Shown here: one piece after another, positions 16,688-26,892 of the stretch
How the letters are laid out: each line of letters opens with the position of its first letter
How positions within the stretch are numbered: position 1 is the first letter of the stretch
NCBI GenBank assembly: GCA_964430505.1
Contig: CAYSGH010000015.1
Location: 1-64,000, forward strand
Direction: 5' to 3'
Source of the DNA: UBA6176 sp032119375
GTDB lineage: Bacteria > Verrucomicrobiota > Verrucomicrobiia > Limisphaerales > UBA9464
Length of the DNA stretch: 64,000 nt
Notes under the pieces: generated by a model
What the model saw: only the letters and a program-made list of their open reading frames with translations
The model's database searches: none
What the model was told of the DNA's origin: nothing
Made by a program: the position numbers and the translations under genes

Positions 16688-17824
16688 TCACGGACGAGCG
16701 TTCACGGGAACGCCGCCACCCCGCCCTCCCAGCACCCGGGCCGTGCGCTGGAAGATGTCGGCTGGCACGCCGAGGCTTCGCTTCAAGGCCACGTCCCGGT
16801 CCCATGCATTCGTGATCGCGGCCACCGCCTTCATCTGCCCATGGGTGAGTCGATCCGGGTAATACCACGGCGAAACCAGCGCCGTGTTCATGAGCGGGAA
16901 GTCGGACCCGTACAACAACCGGCCCTCCAATGCCGGCTCCGCCAACGCGTCGCGCAGGCGGCCCAGCCGGTTCGCCTGGGTCAACGCCGAGATGTCCGCG
17001 TACAGCCGCGGATGCTCGCGCATCAACCCGACGAGCCGGTCGAAGTCCCGTTGGCCCTCGTTCTCGCCCCCGGCCGCCGCATGGCCGGCAATGACCGTCA
17101 CCCCCAAGGACAACGGCAACCGCAGGCGCGCCGGGTCTGCCAGCTCGTCGCGCGCCCAGGCAAAGCTCCGCTCCTTGCCCGTGTGCGACAGCAACGGGAG
17201 CCCCAGCGCCGCCATGCGGCGATAGAACGGTTCCAGCGCCGGGTCCGAAGGGTCGATGTCCATGATGGACGGGATCCACTTCACCAGGACCGCGCCCTGG
17301 GCGGCGACGGCATCCAGCCGGGCCAAGGCATCCTTTCGACGCGGGTGGATGGAGGCCCCGAAGCGGAGGCAAGGATGCCGTGCGACGCCGCGTGCGACGA
17401 ACTCGTTGGGCACGTGGACCTGCGTGCGCGCGGGCTCCAGATGGCCGTCCTCATTGACCCAGCCATCGAGGGCCAGGATCACGGCCGCCTGGACGTTCGA
17501 CGCGCCCGCGACCTGGGCTGCCACGCGGTCCACGAGGACGTCGTCGCCCTGGGCCGCCAGCTCCTCGCGGGTTGTGCCGAACGCCGCTAGGTACACCCCA
17601 AACTTCCACGAGCGGGCCAGCTCCGGGGACACCAGGCAACCCGAGCCTCCAGCGCCGATGCCCGCCACGTGCGCGTGCAGGTCGATGATCGGCGGCGGCG
17701 GCAGGGGCTGGGTGGCGCGGTAGGGGCCGCGCCATCCCAGGACATGGCATCCACCCAACAGCAGGCCGGCGACCAAGGCCAGCCACCACGGCCAACGGCG
17801 CAGGATTCGATGTGCGGTCTTCAT
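16688..17824 (-). CDS. Lipoprotein amidohydrolase (amidohydrolase_2 type)
   Basis: A 378-residue lipoprotein: LALVAGLLLGGC gives a lipobox with Cys26. The mature TIM barrel carries the metal motif IIDLHAHVAG, a barrel strand VKWIPSIMDIDPSDP (Lys in VKW), LPLLSHTGKE, TVIAGHAAAGGENE, YADISAL and the terminal YGSDFPL that supplies the last metal-binding Asp. Members hydrolyse or decarboxylate cyclic or aromatic acids. An exported lipid-anchored form suggests action on environmental substrates. The ATG at 17824 gives the signal peptide. Confidence 0.82.
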   Translation of the reverse strand: MKTAHRILRRWPWWLALVAGLLLGGCHVLGWRGPYRATQPLPPPPIIDLHAHVAGIGAGGSGCLVSPELARSWKFGVYLAAFGTTREELAAQGDDVLVDRVAAQVAGASNVQAAVILALDGWVNEDGHLEPARTQVHVPNEFVARGVARHPCLRFGASIHPRRKDALARLDAVAAQGAVLVKWIPSIMDIDPSDPALEPFYRRMAALGLPLLSHTGKERSFAWARDELADPARLRLPLSLGVTVIAGHAAAGGENEGQRDFDRLVGLMREHPRLYADISALTQANRLGRLRDALAEPALEGRLLYGSDFPLMNTALVSPWYYPDRLTHGQMKAVAAITNAWDRDVALKRSLGVPADIFQRTARVLGGRGGGVPVNARP

Positions 17825-17945
17825 TCGAAGGAGCGGGCCACGGGACACGGCCCGGACCACCTTCTCACCGCCACCCGCCTGGCTGGGAATCGAAGAACTC
17901 AATCCCGACATCGGCCCGCGCGCAGGGCCGCGCCGCTGCGCGGGT

Positions 17946-18515
17946 TCAGGCGGCTGCCACGGGCAGCTCCATGAACGCGTAGCAGATCAAGTGGAGGATC
18001 GTCATCTGGGCGTCCTCGACCCGCCCGTAGTGCGTGTCGTTGACCACGATCAACTGGTCCGCCAACTCCGCCATCCGGCCGCGCTTGGCCCCGACCAACG
18101 CGATCGTCCGGACCCCGTTGGCACGGCACCACTCCATCGTCTTCACGAGGTTGGGCGAGTTGCCGCTGACGCTGATCCCGATGAACACGTCGCCCGCGCG
18201 GGCGTAGTTCATCAACTGGCGGACGAACACCTCGTCGTAGCTGTAGTCGTTCCCGAGCGCGGTCATCCACGCCACGTTGTCCGTCAAGGACAGGATGCGG
18301 AAGCGGCGGCCGAGCTGGTCCGAAGACCCCTTCCCAAGGTCCACGGCGAAGTGGGACGCATTGGCGGCGCTGCCGCCATTGCCGGCCGCGAAGATCTGGC
18401 GATCCTCCGCCCACGCCTTGCGAAGGGTTTCGATGAGCCCCGCCAAGGCCTCGGGCGGGAGGGAGGCCAAGGTTGCGCGCTGTCCCTCAAGGTACTTAGC
18501 AATCCATTCGTTCAT
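17946..18515 (-). CDS. SIS-domain phosphosugar isomerase (GmhA-like)
   Basis: A 189-residue SIS protein of the phosphoheptose isomerase group. The phosphate-binding AGNGGSAANASHFAVDL at about 44-60, the serine-rich ISVSGNSPN at about 114-122 and the C-terminal active-site helix HLICYAF are present. GmhA makes D-glycero-D-manno-heptose 7-phosphate for lipopolysaccharide. This copy may serve that or another sugar. No other heptose genes are in view. Confidence 0.85.
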   Translation of the reverse strand: MNEWIAKYLEGQRATLASLPPEALAGLIETLRKAWAEDRQIFAAGNGGSAANASHFAVDLGKGSSDQLGRRFRILSLTDNVAWMTALGNDYSYDEVFVRQLMNYARAGDVFIGISVSGNSPNLVKTMEWCRANGVRTIALVGAKRGRMAELADQLIVVNDTHYGRVEDAQMTILHLICYAFMELPVAAA

Positions 18516-18639
18516 CGACCCACAAGCTGCCAACGCGGCGCGGTGATTGTCGAGCAGGCAAAGGCCGATCCCTGGGCCGTTTTGCCCGAGGCCCTTGGCC
18601 TGCGGCGAGCCGGGACCCGGCGACACCCAACCCCTCGGC

Positions 18640-19935
18640 TCACAGGCCCGCCTCCCTCGCTGGCGTCCGTGCCTGCCACGCTCGCGCTTCGCCCAGGAAA
18701 TTGGCCATGATGCGACGCGACACCTCCGGCGTGCCCGCCATCTCGATGTGGAACTGCGCGGCGTACACCGGCGCGTCCAGGAGGCGAAGGCACTGGATCC
18801 GCGTGAGGCCCTTGGGGCCGTTCGTGGCAATCCATCGCCACCCCCTCGGCACGACCTCAATCTGCCCGCAGTGGCTCTCCATCACCGTGAACTCGTCTGG
18901 AAGCCCCTCGAAGGCCGGGTCGGTCCCAACCTTGCGGATGGCCATCGGCCCGCGCTCGAACGTGCAATCCCCGTAGCGGCCACAGGCCAGGTGCATCCCG
19001 GGAACGTGCCCGATGTGGCCGTACAACGGGGTGAGGGGCCTCCGCGGGTCCCGGCAATGCGGGCAATCCCATGGCTGTTCCACGCCATGCTCGGACACCA
19101 AGGCCAGGCCTTGCGCCCCACCACACGACGCCCACAGCGGGACCGAGCGGTTGCGCAGCACCTGCTGGATGCCCCGCCAATGGGCGCGGTCCACCTCGCA
19201 CCAGTCCTTGAAGCTGCCCGAGAGGAACGCCGCCAACGGGCGCGGCTCTGCCTTCAGGTAGTCGTCGTCGAAGTTCACCAGCCAGACTTGCTGCGCCTGC
19301 AACCGCGCGTCCGTCTCGCGAGCCAACGGGATGAACTCCTGCCCATGCCCCGGCAGCGCGCCGTCGTGCGTCACGTTCACCGCCACCACCCACTCCGGGA
19401 ACGACACCGCCGCGCCGGGTCCATGGAACTCCACCTCGCGCATCACTGGGAACCCGCCCGACGCCTCGTGCACCAACAAGCGGACGAATCGCACCCGCTC
19501 CGCCCGTTCCAACCGATGCAGCCGGAACGTTCTTCGCTCCGAACGTTGATCCGCCCCGGCCATGGGCCGCCACGCTCGGCCGTCGTCGCTCCCCTCCCAT
19601 GCGTAGGACGTCGGCGCGTGGCGCAACACGAAGCCGTGGTCGCCGTGGACCTGCAGGATGGCTCCCACGACTCGGGGCTCCGCGAACTCCGCCTGCCACC
19701 ACCAACGGTTCGTCCCGGGTTCGCCTGCCCAGGCCCGGTCCGTCGTGAAGCGGTCCCCGTCCATCGCGAGCGCCGGGTCGCGCCCGGGCTGGTGGCTGCT
19801 GGCGAGAAAGCGGGGCGCCTCGGCCGCCATGGCCACGGCCCCCAGGAACCAGGCTGCCAACACGGCGAGGCCCGCACGGCCCGGGAGCGGCCAAGAACAG
19901 CCCGGCCCAAGGACGTCGTGCCCGGCAGCGGACAC
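18640..19935 (-). CDS. Exported discoidin-like plus class I amidotransferase-like protein
   Basis: A 431-residue protein. A signal sequence (AGLAVLAAWFLGAVAMAA) precedes an F5/8C-like beta domain at about 40-165 (DGDRFTTDRAWAGEPG, then FRLHRLERAERVRFVRLLVH). A glutamine-amidotransferase-like domain follows at about 180-420, with a Cys nucleophile in WASCGGAQGL, a zinc-like CPHC, and the histidine in AQFHIEM. The GTG at 19935 gives a normal signal peptide length. The in-frame ATG at 19980 would overlap the ATG of the divergent EF-hand gene. Amidohydrolase or peptidase activity is plausible, but the substrate is unknown. Confidence 0.7.
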   Translation of the reverse strand: MSAAGHDVLGPGCSWPLPGRAGLAVLAAWFLGAVAMAAEAPRFLASSHQPGRDPALAMDGDRFTTDRAWAGEPGTNRWWWQAEFAEPRVVGAILQVHGDHGFVLRHAPTSYAWEGSDDGRAWRPMAGADQRSERRTFRLHRLERAERVRFVRLLVHEASGGFPVMREVEFHGPGAAVSFPEWVVAVNVTHDGALPGHGQEFIPLARETDARLQAQQVWLVNFDDDYLKAEPRPLAAFLSGSFKDWCEVDRAHWRGIQQVLRNRSVPLWASCGGAQGLALVSEHGVEQPWDCPHCRDPRRPLTPLYGHIGHVPGMHLACGRYGDCTFERGPMAIRKVGTDPAFEGLPDEFTVMESHCGQIEVVPRGWRWIATNGPKGLTRIQCLRLLDAPVYAAQFHIEMAGTPEVSRRIMANFLGEARAWQARTPAREAGL

Positions 19936-19978
19936 CCGGGCGGTTGTTGATTCCCGGGAACCGTGGCAGCCTAATCCC

Positions 19979-20329
19979 ATGAACGGGCGCGTTGCGACGA
20001 TTCGCTGGATGGGCTTCATGATGGCCGCGGCCGTTTGGACGACCGCCATGGCCAAGGAAACCAGCAAGCCCGGGCAACGCTCCGCCCACCAAGGGCCGCT
20101 GAAGGTCCTGCGAGGGTTCGATGCCAACAAGAACGGCCGCATCGACGGGCCCGAGGCCGAGAAGCTCCGCGAGGCGTTCGCAGGGGCCATGCACCAAGAC
20201 CTCGCCCGATACGACCTCAACGGCGATGGCAAGCTCGACGACCGCGAGGTATCCGGCATCCGGCTCAAGGCCAGCACCGTGCCGCCCCGGTCGCCGGCCC
20301 CCGGCGTGGAGGACGCACCCGTGAAGTAG
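19979..20329 (+). CDS. EF-hand calcium-binding protein
   Basis: A 116-residue protein with a hydrophobic N-terminus (FMMAAAVWTTAMA) that is probably a signal peptide, and two EF-hand loops: DANKNGRIDGPE (about 48-59) and DLNGDGKLDDRE (about 79-90). A Pro-rich tail follows. It is divergent from the amidotransferase-like gene. Such short exported EF-hand proteins are common in planctomycetes and verrucomicrobia, and no specific function is known. Confidence 0.8.
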   Translation: MNGRVATIRWMGFMMAAAVWTTAMAKETSKPGQRSAHQGPLKVLRGFDANKNGRIDGPEAEKLREAFAGAMHQDLARYDLNGDGKLDDREVSGIRLKASTVPPRSPAPGVEDAPVK

Positions 20330-20378
20330 CGGATGGGGGGTTGCATCCGGACCTCGGTCTGGCGTCACGCTCGAAGCG

Positions 20379-21134
<756 letters not shown>

Positions 21135-21228
21135 GGGAGGGGGAACGCGAGGAAACCATGCCGGGCATCCCGGCCCACGGGCCAGCCTGAACTTTCCCGG
21201 CGAAAACCGGCCTTGCCAACGGGACGGA

Positions 21229-21747
21229 TCAACGGCGAGGCGGCGCGGACGGAACCGCGATCGTGGCGGACCCCGAAACCACGGGCTGCGCCAGGTGCGG
21301 GGCCGTGTAGCGGGCAACCACCGTGACGTTCGCACGCTTCGGGGCAGGGCCCGTCCAAGGAAGGCTGAGCTGGTAGCCCGTGCCGAGGCGGGAGTCGCCG
21401 GCGAATGGCTTGAGTTGCTCGGGCGTGAACGTCCACGTGGCGGCAGGCGCGGACGGAAGGGTCTTCCCGGGCGCCAACGGCCCCTCGAAGGCCAGGATCT
21501 CCAAGGTTCCCGTGCGAATCGGCTGCCCATGGGCCTCGCGGGTTGACGTGGCATACACCCGAACGGCGATGGCGTCGGGGCCGGGCCTCTGATGAAGGCG
21601 GATGGCCACGGGCATCCCAAACAGGTGCACGGCGTTGATCGCTTGGTGGGAACCGGACCGGCCGCTGGCGCACGAGGCCAGCAACAGGGTCGAAAGCAAG
21701 GAACCGCAACGGGCGAGTCGAGTGGGAACGTTGCTGTCCTGGCTCAT
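21229..21747 (-). CDS. Lipoprotein, hypothetical
   Basis: A 172-residue protein with signal peptide and lipobox (STLLLASC, Cys25). The mature part is beta-rich, with FGMPVAIRLHQRPGPDAIAV and a Pro-rich GPLAPGKTL segment. The C-terminal APHLAQPVVSGSATIAVP is Ig-like in pattern. I do not recognise a family. The start at 21747 gives the signal peptide. Confidence 0.7.
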   Translation of the reverse strand: MSQDSNVPTRLARCGSLLSTLLLASCASGRSGSHQAINAVHLFGMPVAIRLHQRPGPDAIAVRVYATSTREAHGQPIRTGTLEILAFEGPLAPGKTLPSAPAATWTFTPEQLKPFAGDSRLGTGYQLSLPWTGPAPKRANVTVVARYTAPHLAQPVVSGSATIAVPSAPPRR

Positions 21748-22132
21748 GGTCCTGTCTTGTTGGCGGCGCCGCACGATGACCCGACGCGGGCCTGTCGTGA
21801 AGTGTTCAAGGGGCTTGGCGGGCAAGCGAGCCAGGTGGCGGAGCCGGATGCGGTGGATCCGCGCGTGCGGCGTGGGAGAGGGGTTGGGACGCAGGCCCCA
21901 TCCCTTCCCGGCTCGCCGCTTGCCGTTCACCGCTCGCCGTTTGCCACCCGGCAGCGCCATCCACCGTGCCGAGGCGGCCCTGCACCGTGGATCTCCGCAT
22001 CCCGCCTTCCTCCGCCCGCTCCGCAGCCACGCCTTCGAGGCAGGGAGGGCCCTGCCACCGTCGGCCTGCCGAGGACCTCCGAAGATTGGGGATGAATTGA
22101 GCGGGAGCCTTGGACATCGTTCCCTCACTCGC
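21748..22132. other. Intergenic region with degenerate C-rich repeats
   Basis: A 385-bp divergent promoter region. It contains imperfect repeats of the type GCTCGCCGTTTGCC around 21911-21955. No gene or RNA is seen. Confidence 0.4.
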
Positions 22133-25100
22133 ATGGGCACGAACTCCACTCGCTGGGCGCGGCTGGGCTGGATCTTGGGATGGGTTCACTGGGCGGCCGC
22201 GGCCGCGCCCGTGGACTTTTCCCGCGAGGTCCTGCCGATCCTCTCGGACCATTGCTTTCATTGCCATGGGCCGTCGGACACGGGCCGCAAGGCGGGGTTG
22301 CGGCTGGACCTGCGCGAGGAGGCGGTGAAGGAAAGGAAGGGGCGCGCCGCGTTGGTGCCGGGCAAGCCGGAGGCCAGTGAGTTGGTGCGCCGGCTCGATC
22401 TCGAGGACCCGGACGAGATCATGCCCCCGCCCGAGACCCACAAGCCCTTGTCCAAGGACCAAAAGGACACGCTGCGCCGCTGGGTGGCCGAGGGCGCCCC
22501 GTGGGGCAAGCACTGGGCCTTCGAGCCCGTGGGCAACCCGTCGGTCCCGGACCCCAAGACAAAGGGCTGGGCCAACAACGACCTCGACCGTTTCGTCATC
22601 GCCCGCATGGAGGCGGTCGGCCTTTCGCCTTCGCCCCTCGCCTCGAGGGCCGAGCTTGCCCGGCGCGTCGCGCTGGACCTGACGGGTCTCCCGCCCTCCG
22701 ACTCCGACATGCGCGCGCTCGCGTCCGAGCCATCGCCGGCCGCCTACGACGCCTACGTGGACCGGTTGCTGGCGTCGCCGGCCTACGGCGAGCACATGGC
22801 CCGCGAATGGCTCGACCTCGCCCGCTACGCCGACACCTACGGGTTCCAGTCGGACGTGGAACGGGACATGTCGCCCTGGCGCGACTGGGTGGTGCGTTCG
22901 ATCAACGAGAACCTGCCTTACGACCAGTTCCTCACGTGGCAGCTTGCGGGCGACCTGTTGCCGGGGGCCACGCAGGAGCAGGTCTTGGCGACGGCCTTCA
23001 ACCGCCTCCATCGCCAGACGAACGAGGGCGGGAGCATCGAGGAGGAATGGAGACAAGAATACGTCTCGGACCGCGTCCACACCGTCGGCACCGCGATGCT
23101 CGGCCTCTCGCTCGAGTGCAGCCGTTGCCACGACCACAAGTACGACCCCATCTCCCAGCGCGACTACTATTCCATCGCCGCGTTCTTCAACAGCATCGAC
23201 GAGTCCGGCCTCTACTCACACTTCACCACGGCGACTCCCACGCCCACGTTGTTCCTGTACCGCGAGGGCGAGCAACGTCGGCACGAGGAGTTGCGCCGGG
23301 CGGTGACGGAGGCCAGTGAACGCCTCGCCGCCGCGCTCCAGGCGTCCGCCATCCCCGCGCCGCCGCCGGTCCCGCGCTCCCCTGCCCCGTTGGCGTCGTA
23401 TGCGTTCGAGAAGGTCGAGGGCGGCAAGTCGCCCAACGGCGTCTCCACCAACGGAGCCGCCGAGGGCGCCGTGCGGCTCGTGGACGACCGGGGCGGCAAG
23501 GTCCTCGAGTTCAATGGCGACGACGCCGTGTCGCTCCCGGGCATCGGGCGCTTCAGCCGCAACGACCCGTTCAGCATCGGATTGTGGATCAAGCCCGCCG
23601 AGGCCCGGCCACGCGCCGTCGTCCTGCACGTGTCGCAGGCTTGGACCGACTCCGGGTCGCGCGGCTACGAGCTGGTGCTCGACGCAGGCCGCCCCTTCTT
23701 CGGCCTCATTCACTTCTGGCCCGGCAACGCCCTCGCCGTGCGCGGCATGGACAAGCTGCCCGTGGGCGAATGGTCGCATGTCACCGTCACCTACGACGGC
23801 TCCAGCAAGGCCTCCGGCATCGCCCTCTACGTCAACGGCCGCCCCACCAAGGCCGAGGTCGTGCGCGACCACCTCTACAAGGACATCCGGCACCGGGGCG
23901 AGTGGGGCGACTCCGCCGCCGGGTCGTTGTCGCTGACGTTGGGCGCTCGGTTTCGCGACAACGGGTTCCGGAACGGCCGCATCGACGACCTCGTGGTGCA
24001 CGGCGTGGCATTGACGCCATGGGAGGTCCGCACGCTGGTCGGCGACACGGCTCCGGCCACCGCGGCCGAGCTGCGGGCATGGCACGCCCATCGCGCGGAT
24101 CCCGCCGTGGCCGCCGCGCGCGAGGCGGCCGCCAAGGCCCGCGCCGCCGAAGACGCCTTCGTCACCGGCCTCAAGGAGATGATGGTGATGCGCGAGATGG
24201 AACGGCCCCGTCCCACGCACGTCCTCGCGCGCGGCGCCTATGATTCGCCGGGGGCGTTGGTCGAGCGCGGCGTGCCCGAGCGCATCTTCCCCATGCCCGC
24301 CGATCTCCCGCGCAACCGGCTCGGCCTCGCACGCTGGCTCACCGACCCTCGCCATCCCCTCGCCTCGCGCGTGGCCGTGAACCGGGCGTGGAAGCTGCAC
24401 TTCGGGCGCGGGCTGGTGTCCACGGTCGAGGACTTCGGAAACCAAGGCCGCGCGCCCACCCACCCGGAGCTGCTCGACTGGCTGTGCCGCCGCTTCATGG
24501 ACTCGGGCTGGGACCGCAAGGCGTTGCACCGTCTCATCGTGACGTCGGCGACGTACCGCCAGTCTTCGGCGGGGGACTCAGCGTCGCGGGCGAAGGACCC
24601 GGAGAACGTCTGGCTTGCGCGCGGGCCGCGGCACCGGCTGCCGGCCGAGGTGCTGCGAGACCGGGCGCTGGCCGCGAGCGGCTTGCTGGTGGGGAGGATC
24701 GGCGGCCGCTCCGTGAAGCCCTACCAGCCCGCCGGGGTGTGGGAGGACGCGGGCACGGGCAAGTCGTACTCGCAGGACCATGGCGAGGCCCTGTACCGCC
24801 GCAGCGTGTACACGTTCTGGCGACGCACGGCCCCGCCGCCCTCGATGCTCACGTTCGACGCGCCCTCGCGCGAGGTGTGCACCGCCAAGCGCGAGGCCAC
24901 CGCCACGCCGTTGCAGGCGCTGGTGCTGCTCAACGACCCGCAGTTTCTGGAGGCCGCACGCTTCCTCGCGCAGGCTGCTTGGCGCACACCCTCCCCCGAG
25001 GGCGACGCCCCAAGGCTGGCCCAGGTGTTTCATCGAGTCCTCGGCCGCGACGCGTCCCCACGCGAGATCGAGGTGCTGCAACAACTGCTCGCCCAGCAAC

Positions 25101-25255
25101 GCACCGTCTTCGCCGCCAAGCCCGAGTCCGCCCAGCAGTACCTCAAGGTCGGCGAGATCCCGCCCGACGCCTCCATTCCCCCCGCCGAGCTGGCCGCCGC
25201 CACGGTGGTCGTCTCCACGTTGATGAACCACGACGAGTTCGTGATGAAGCGCTGA
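22133..25255 (+). CDS. Planctomycete-type cytochrome c DUF1549/LamG/DUF1553 protein
   Basis: A 1040-residue exported protein. After an N-terminal hydrophobic stretch come a cytochrome-like PSCyt1 segment with a heme-type CFHCH at 41-45, then PSCyt2/DUF1549 at about 150-360 (ARMEAVGLSPSP, RVALDLTGLPP, DRLLASPAYGEHMAREWLDL, ARYADTYGFQSD). A coil leads into a LamG module at about 430-625 (VLEFNGDDAVSLPG, VGEWSHVTVTYDG). DUF1553/PSD1 follows at about 720-1030 (AVNRAWKLHFGRGLV, CTAKREATATPLQALVLLND). Such genes are nearly always paired with a DUF1501 gene, as here. They are thought to act in degradation of polysaccharides or sulfated sugars. Confidence 0.93.
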   Translation: MGTNSTRWARLGWILGWVHWAAAAAPVDFSREVLPILSDHCFHCHGPSDTGRKAGLRLDLREEAVKERKGRAALVPGKPEASELVRRLDLEDPDEIMPPPETHKPLSKDQKDTLRRWVAEGAPWGKHWAFEPVGNPSVPDPKTKGWANNDLDRFVIARMEAVGLSPSPLASRAELARRVALDLTGLPPSDSDMRALASEPSPAAYDAYVDRLLASPAYGEHMAREWLDLARYADTYGFQSDVERDMSPWRDWVVRSINENLPYDQFLTWQLAGDLLPGATQEQVLATAFNRLHRQTNEGGSIEEEWRQEYVSDRVHTVGTAMLGLSLECSRCHDHKYDPISQRDYYSIAAFFNSIDESGLYSHFTTATPTPTLFLYREGEQRRHEELRRAVTEASERLAAALQASAIPAPPPVPRSPAPLASYAFEKVEGGKSPNGVSTNGAAEGAVRLVDDRGGKVLEFNGDDAVSLPGIGRFSRNDPFSIGLWIKPAEARPRAVVLHVSQAWTDSGSRGYELVLDAGRPFFGLIHFWPGNALAVRGMDKLPVGEWSHVTVTYDGSSKASGIALYVNGRPTKAEVVRDHLYKDIRHRGEWGDSAAGSLSLTLGARFRDNGFRNGRIDDLVVHGVALTPWEVRTLVGDTAPATAAELRAWHAHRADPAVAAAREAAAKARAAEDAFVTGLKEMMVMREMERPRPTHVLARGAYDSPGALVERGVPERIFPMPADLPRNRLGLARWLTDPRHPLASRVAVNRAWKLHFGRGLVSTVEDFGNQGRAPTHPELLDWLCRRFMDSGWDRKALHRLIVTSATYRQSSAGDSASRAKDPENVWLARGPRHRLPAEVLRDRALAASGLLVGRIGGRSVKPYQPAGVWEDAGTGKSYSQDHGEALYRRSVYTFWRRTAPPPSMLTFDAPSREVCTAKREATATPLQALVLLNDPQFLEAARFLAQAAWRTPSPEGDAPRLAQVFHRVLGRDASPREIEVLQQLLAQQRTVFAAKPESAQQYLKVGEIPPDASIPPAELAAATVVVSTLMNHDEFVMKR

Positions 25256-25260
25256 ACCCC

Positions 25261-26763
25261 ATGAACGCCCACCCCTCCTTCCCTGCGCCCTTCACCGACG
25301 GCCACGGCCCGTGCATCGGGCCCGCGCCCGCGCTGGGCCTCAGCCGCCGCCGCTTCCTCAACCGCTTCGGCATGGGCCTCGGCGCCATGGCGTTGGCCGA
25401 CCTGATGGGGGGCGATGCACGCGCGGCCGCCACGGCGGGCGAGGTCGGCGCGGGCGCGTTCCTGAAGGCCACGCACGTCGCGCCCCGGGCCAAGCGCGTC
25501 ATCTACCTGTTCATGAGCGGCGGCCCGTCCCACCTCGAAACGTGGGACTACAAGCCCGTCCTCAACGAGCGCCATGGCCAGGAGCTGCCGGATTCCGTGC
25601 GGCGCGGGCAACGGCTCACCGGCATGTCCGGCAACCAGGCGACGCTCCCGTTGGCGGGTTCCGCCTTCCAGTTCGCGCGCCATGGCAAGTCCGGCACCTG
25701 GGTCAGCGAATTGCTGCCGCACACGGCCAAGGTCGTGGACGAACTGTGCGTCGTGCGCTCGTACTTCTCCGAGGCGATCAACCACGACCCCGCCATCACG
25801 TTCCTCCAGACGGGCTCGCAGGTGTCCGGGCGGCCGAGCCTCGGCGCGTGGGTCCACTACGGCCTGGGCTCCATGAACGCCAACCTCCCCGCATTCGTCG
25901 TGCTCGTCACCCGCGGCAAGGTGGACCAACCCCTTTACTCCCGCCTTTGGGGTCCCGGCTTCCTCCCGTCGGGGCACCAGGGCGTCCAGTTCCGCGCCGG
26001 GCGCGAGCCCGTCCTCTACCTCGCCAACCCGCCCGGCATCGACGACGCCTCGCGACGCGCCATGCTCGACCGCCTGCGCGACCTCCATGAGCTGCAACGC
26101 GCCGAGTCCGGCGACGCCGAGGTCGATGCGCGCATCGCCCAGTACGAGATGGCCTACCGGATGCAGTCGTCCGTGCCCGAGGCCGTGGACGTGTCGTCCG
26201 AGCCCAAGTCCGTGCTCGACCTGTACGGCCCCGACGTGGCGAAGCCGGGGACGTTCGCGGCGAACTGCCTGCTGGCTCGGCGATTGGCCGAGCGCGGCGT
26301 GCGCTTCATCCAGCTTTACCACCAGGGCTGGGACCAGCACGGGGGCCTTCCGGGCGGCATTCGCCAGCAATGCAAGGAGACCGACCAGCCGTGCTTCGGG
26401 TTGCTCACGGACCTGCGGCAGCGGGGCCTGCTCGACGACACGCTCGTCGTGTGGGGCGGCGAGTTCGGGCGCACCAGCTACTCCCAAGGCAAGCTGGGCA
26501 AGGAGGACTACGGGCGGGACCATCACCCGCGCTGCTTCTCCGGCTGGATGGCCGGGGCCAAGGTCCGCGGCGGCCTCACCTACGGCCAGACCGACGACTT
26601 CGGATACAACGTCGCGGAGAACCCGGTGCACGTGCACGACCTCAACGCCACCATCCTCCACACGCTGGGCATCGACCACGAGCGCCTGACCTACCGGTAT
26701 CAGGGCCGCGACTTCCGCCTCACCGACGTCCACGGCAACGTGGTGAAGGAGTTGTTGGCGTAG
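25261..26763 (+). CDS. Tat-exported DUF1501 protein
   Basis: A 500-residue protein with a twin-arginine leader (SRRRFLNRFGMGLG), 5 bp after the cytochrome gene. The DUF1501 domain has the alkaline-phosphatase/sulfatase superfold: FMSGGPSHLETWDYKP at about 85-100, SWVHYGLGS-type strands, FIQLYHQGWDQHGG, VVWGGEFGRT and RDHHPRCFSGWMAGAKVRGG near the C-terminus, with Asp and His metal ligands. The pair forms a two-gene operon with a periplasmic site of action. The substrate is unknown for the family. Confidence 0.93.
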   Translation: MNAHPSFPAPFTDGHGPCIGPAPALGLSRRRFLNRFGMGLGAMALADLMGGDARAAATAGEVGAGAFLKATHVAPRAKRVIYLFMSGGPSHLETWDYKPVLNERHGQELPDSVRRGQRLTGMSGNQATLPLAGSAFQFARHGKSGTWVSELLPHTAKVVDELCVVRSYFSEAINHDPAITFLQTGSQVSGRPSLGAWVHYGLGSMNANLPAFVVLVTRGKVDQPLYSRLWGPGFLPSGHQGVQFRAGREPVLYLANPPGIDDASRRAMLDRLRDLHELQRAESGDAEVDARIAQYEMAYRMQSSVPEAVDVSSEPKSVLDLYGPDVAKPGTFAANCLLARRLAERGVRFIQLYHQGWDQHGGLPGGIRQQCKETDQPCFGLLTDLRQRGLLDDTLVVWGGEFGRTSYSQGKLGKEDYGRDHHPRCFSGWMAGAKVRGGLTYGQTDDFGYNVAENPVHVHDLNATILHTLGIDHERLTYRYQGRDFRLTDVHGNVVKELLA

Positions 26764-26892
26764 GGGCCATGGCGTTGGCGTGGGCGACGGGGACAAGATC
26801 GCATCCCCGTTGATGCCTTGGCTCGTCGAACACCAGAACACGGCGTCGGGTCGGCCCACCTCCCTCGCACGGACTCGCGCGTGCTGTTCCCC

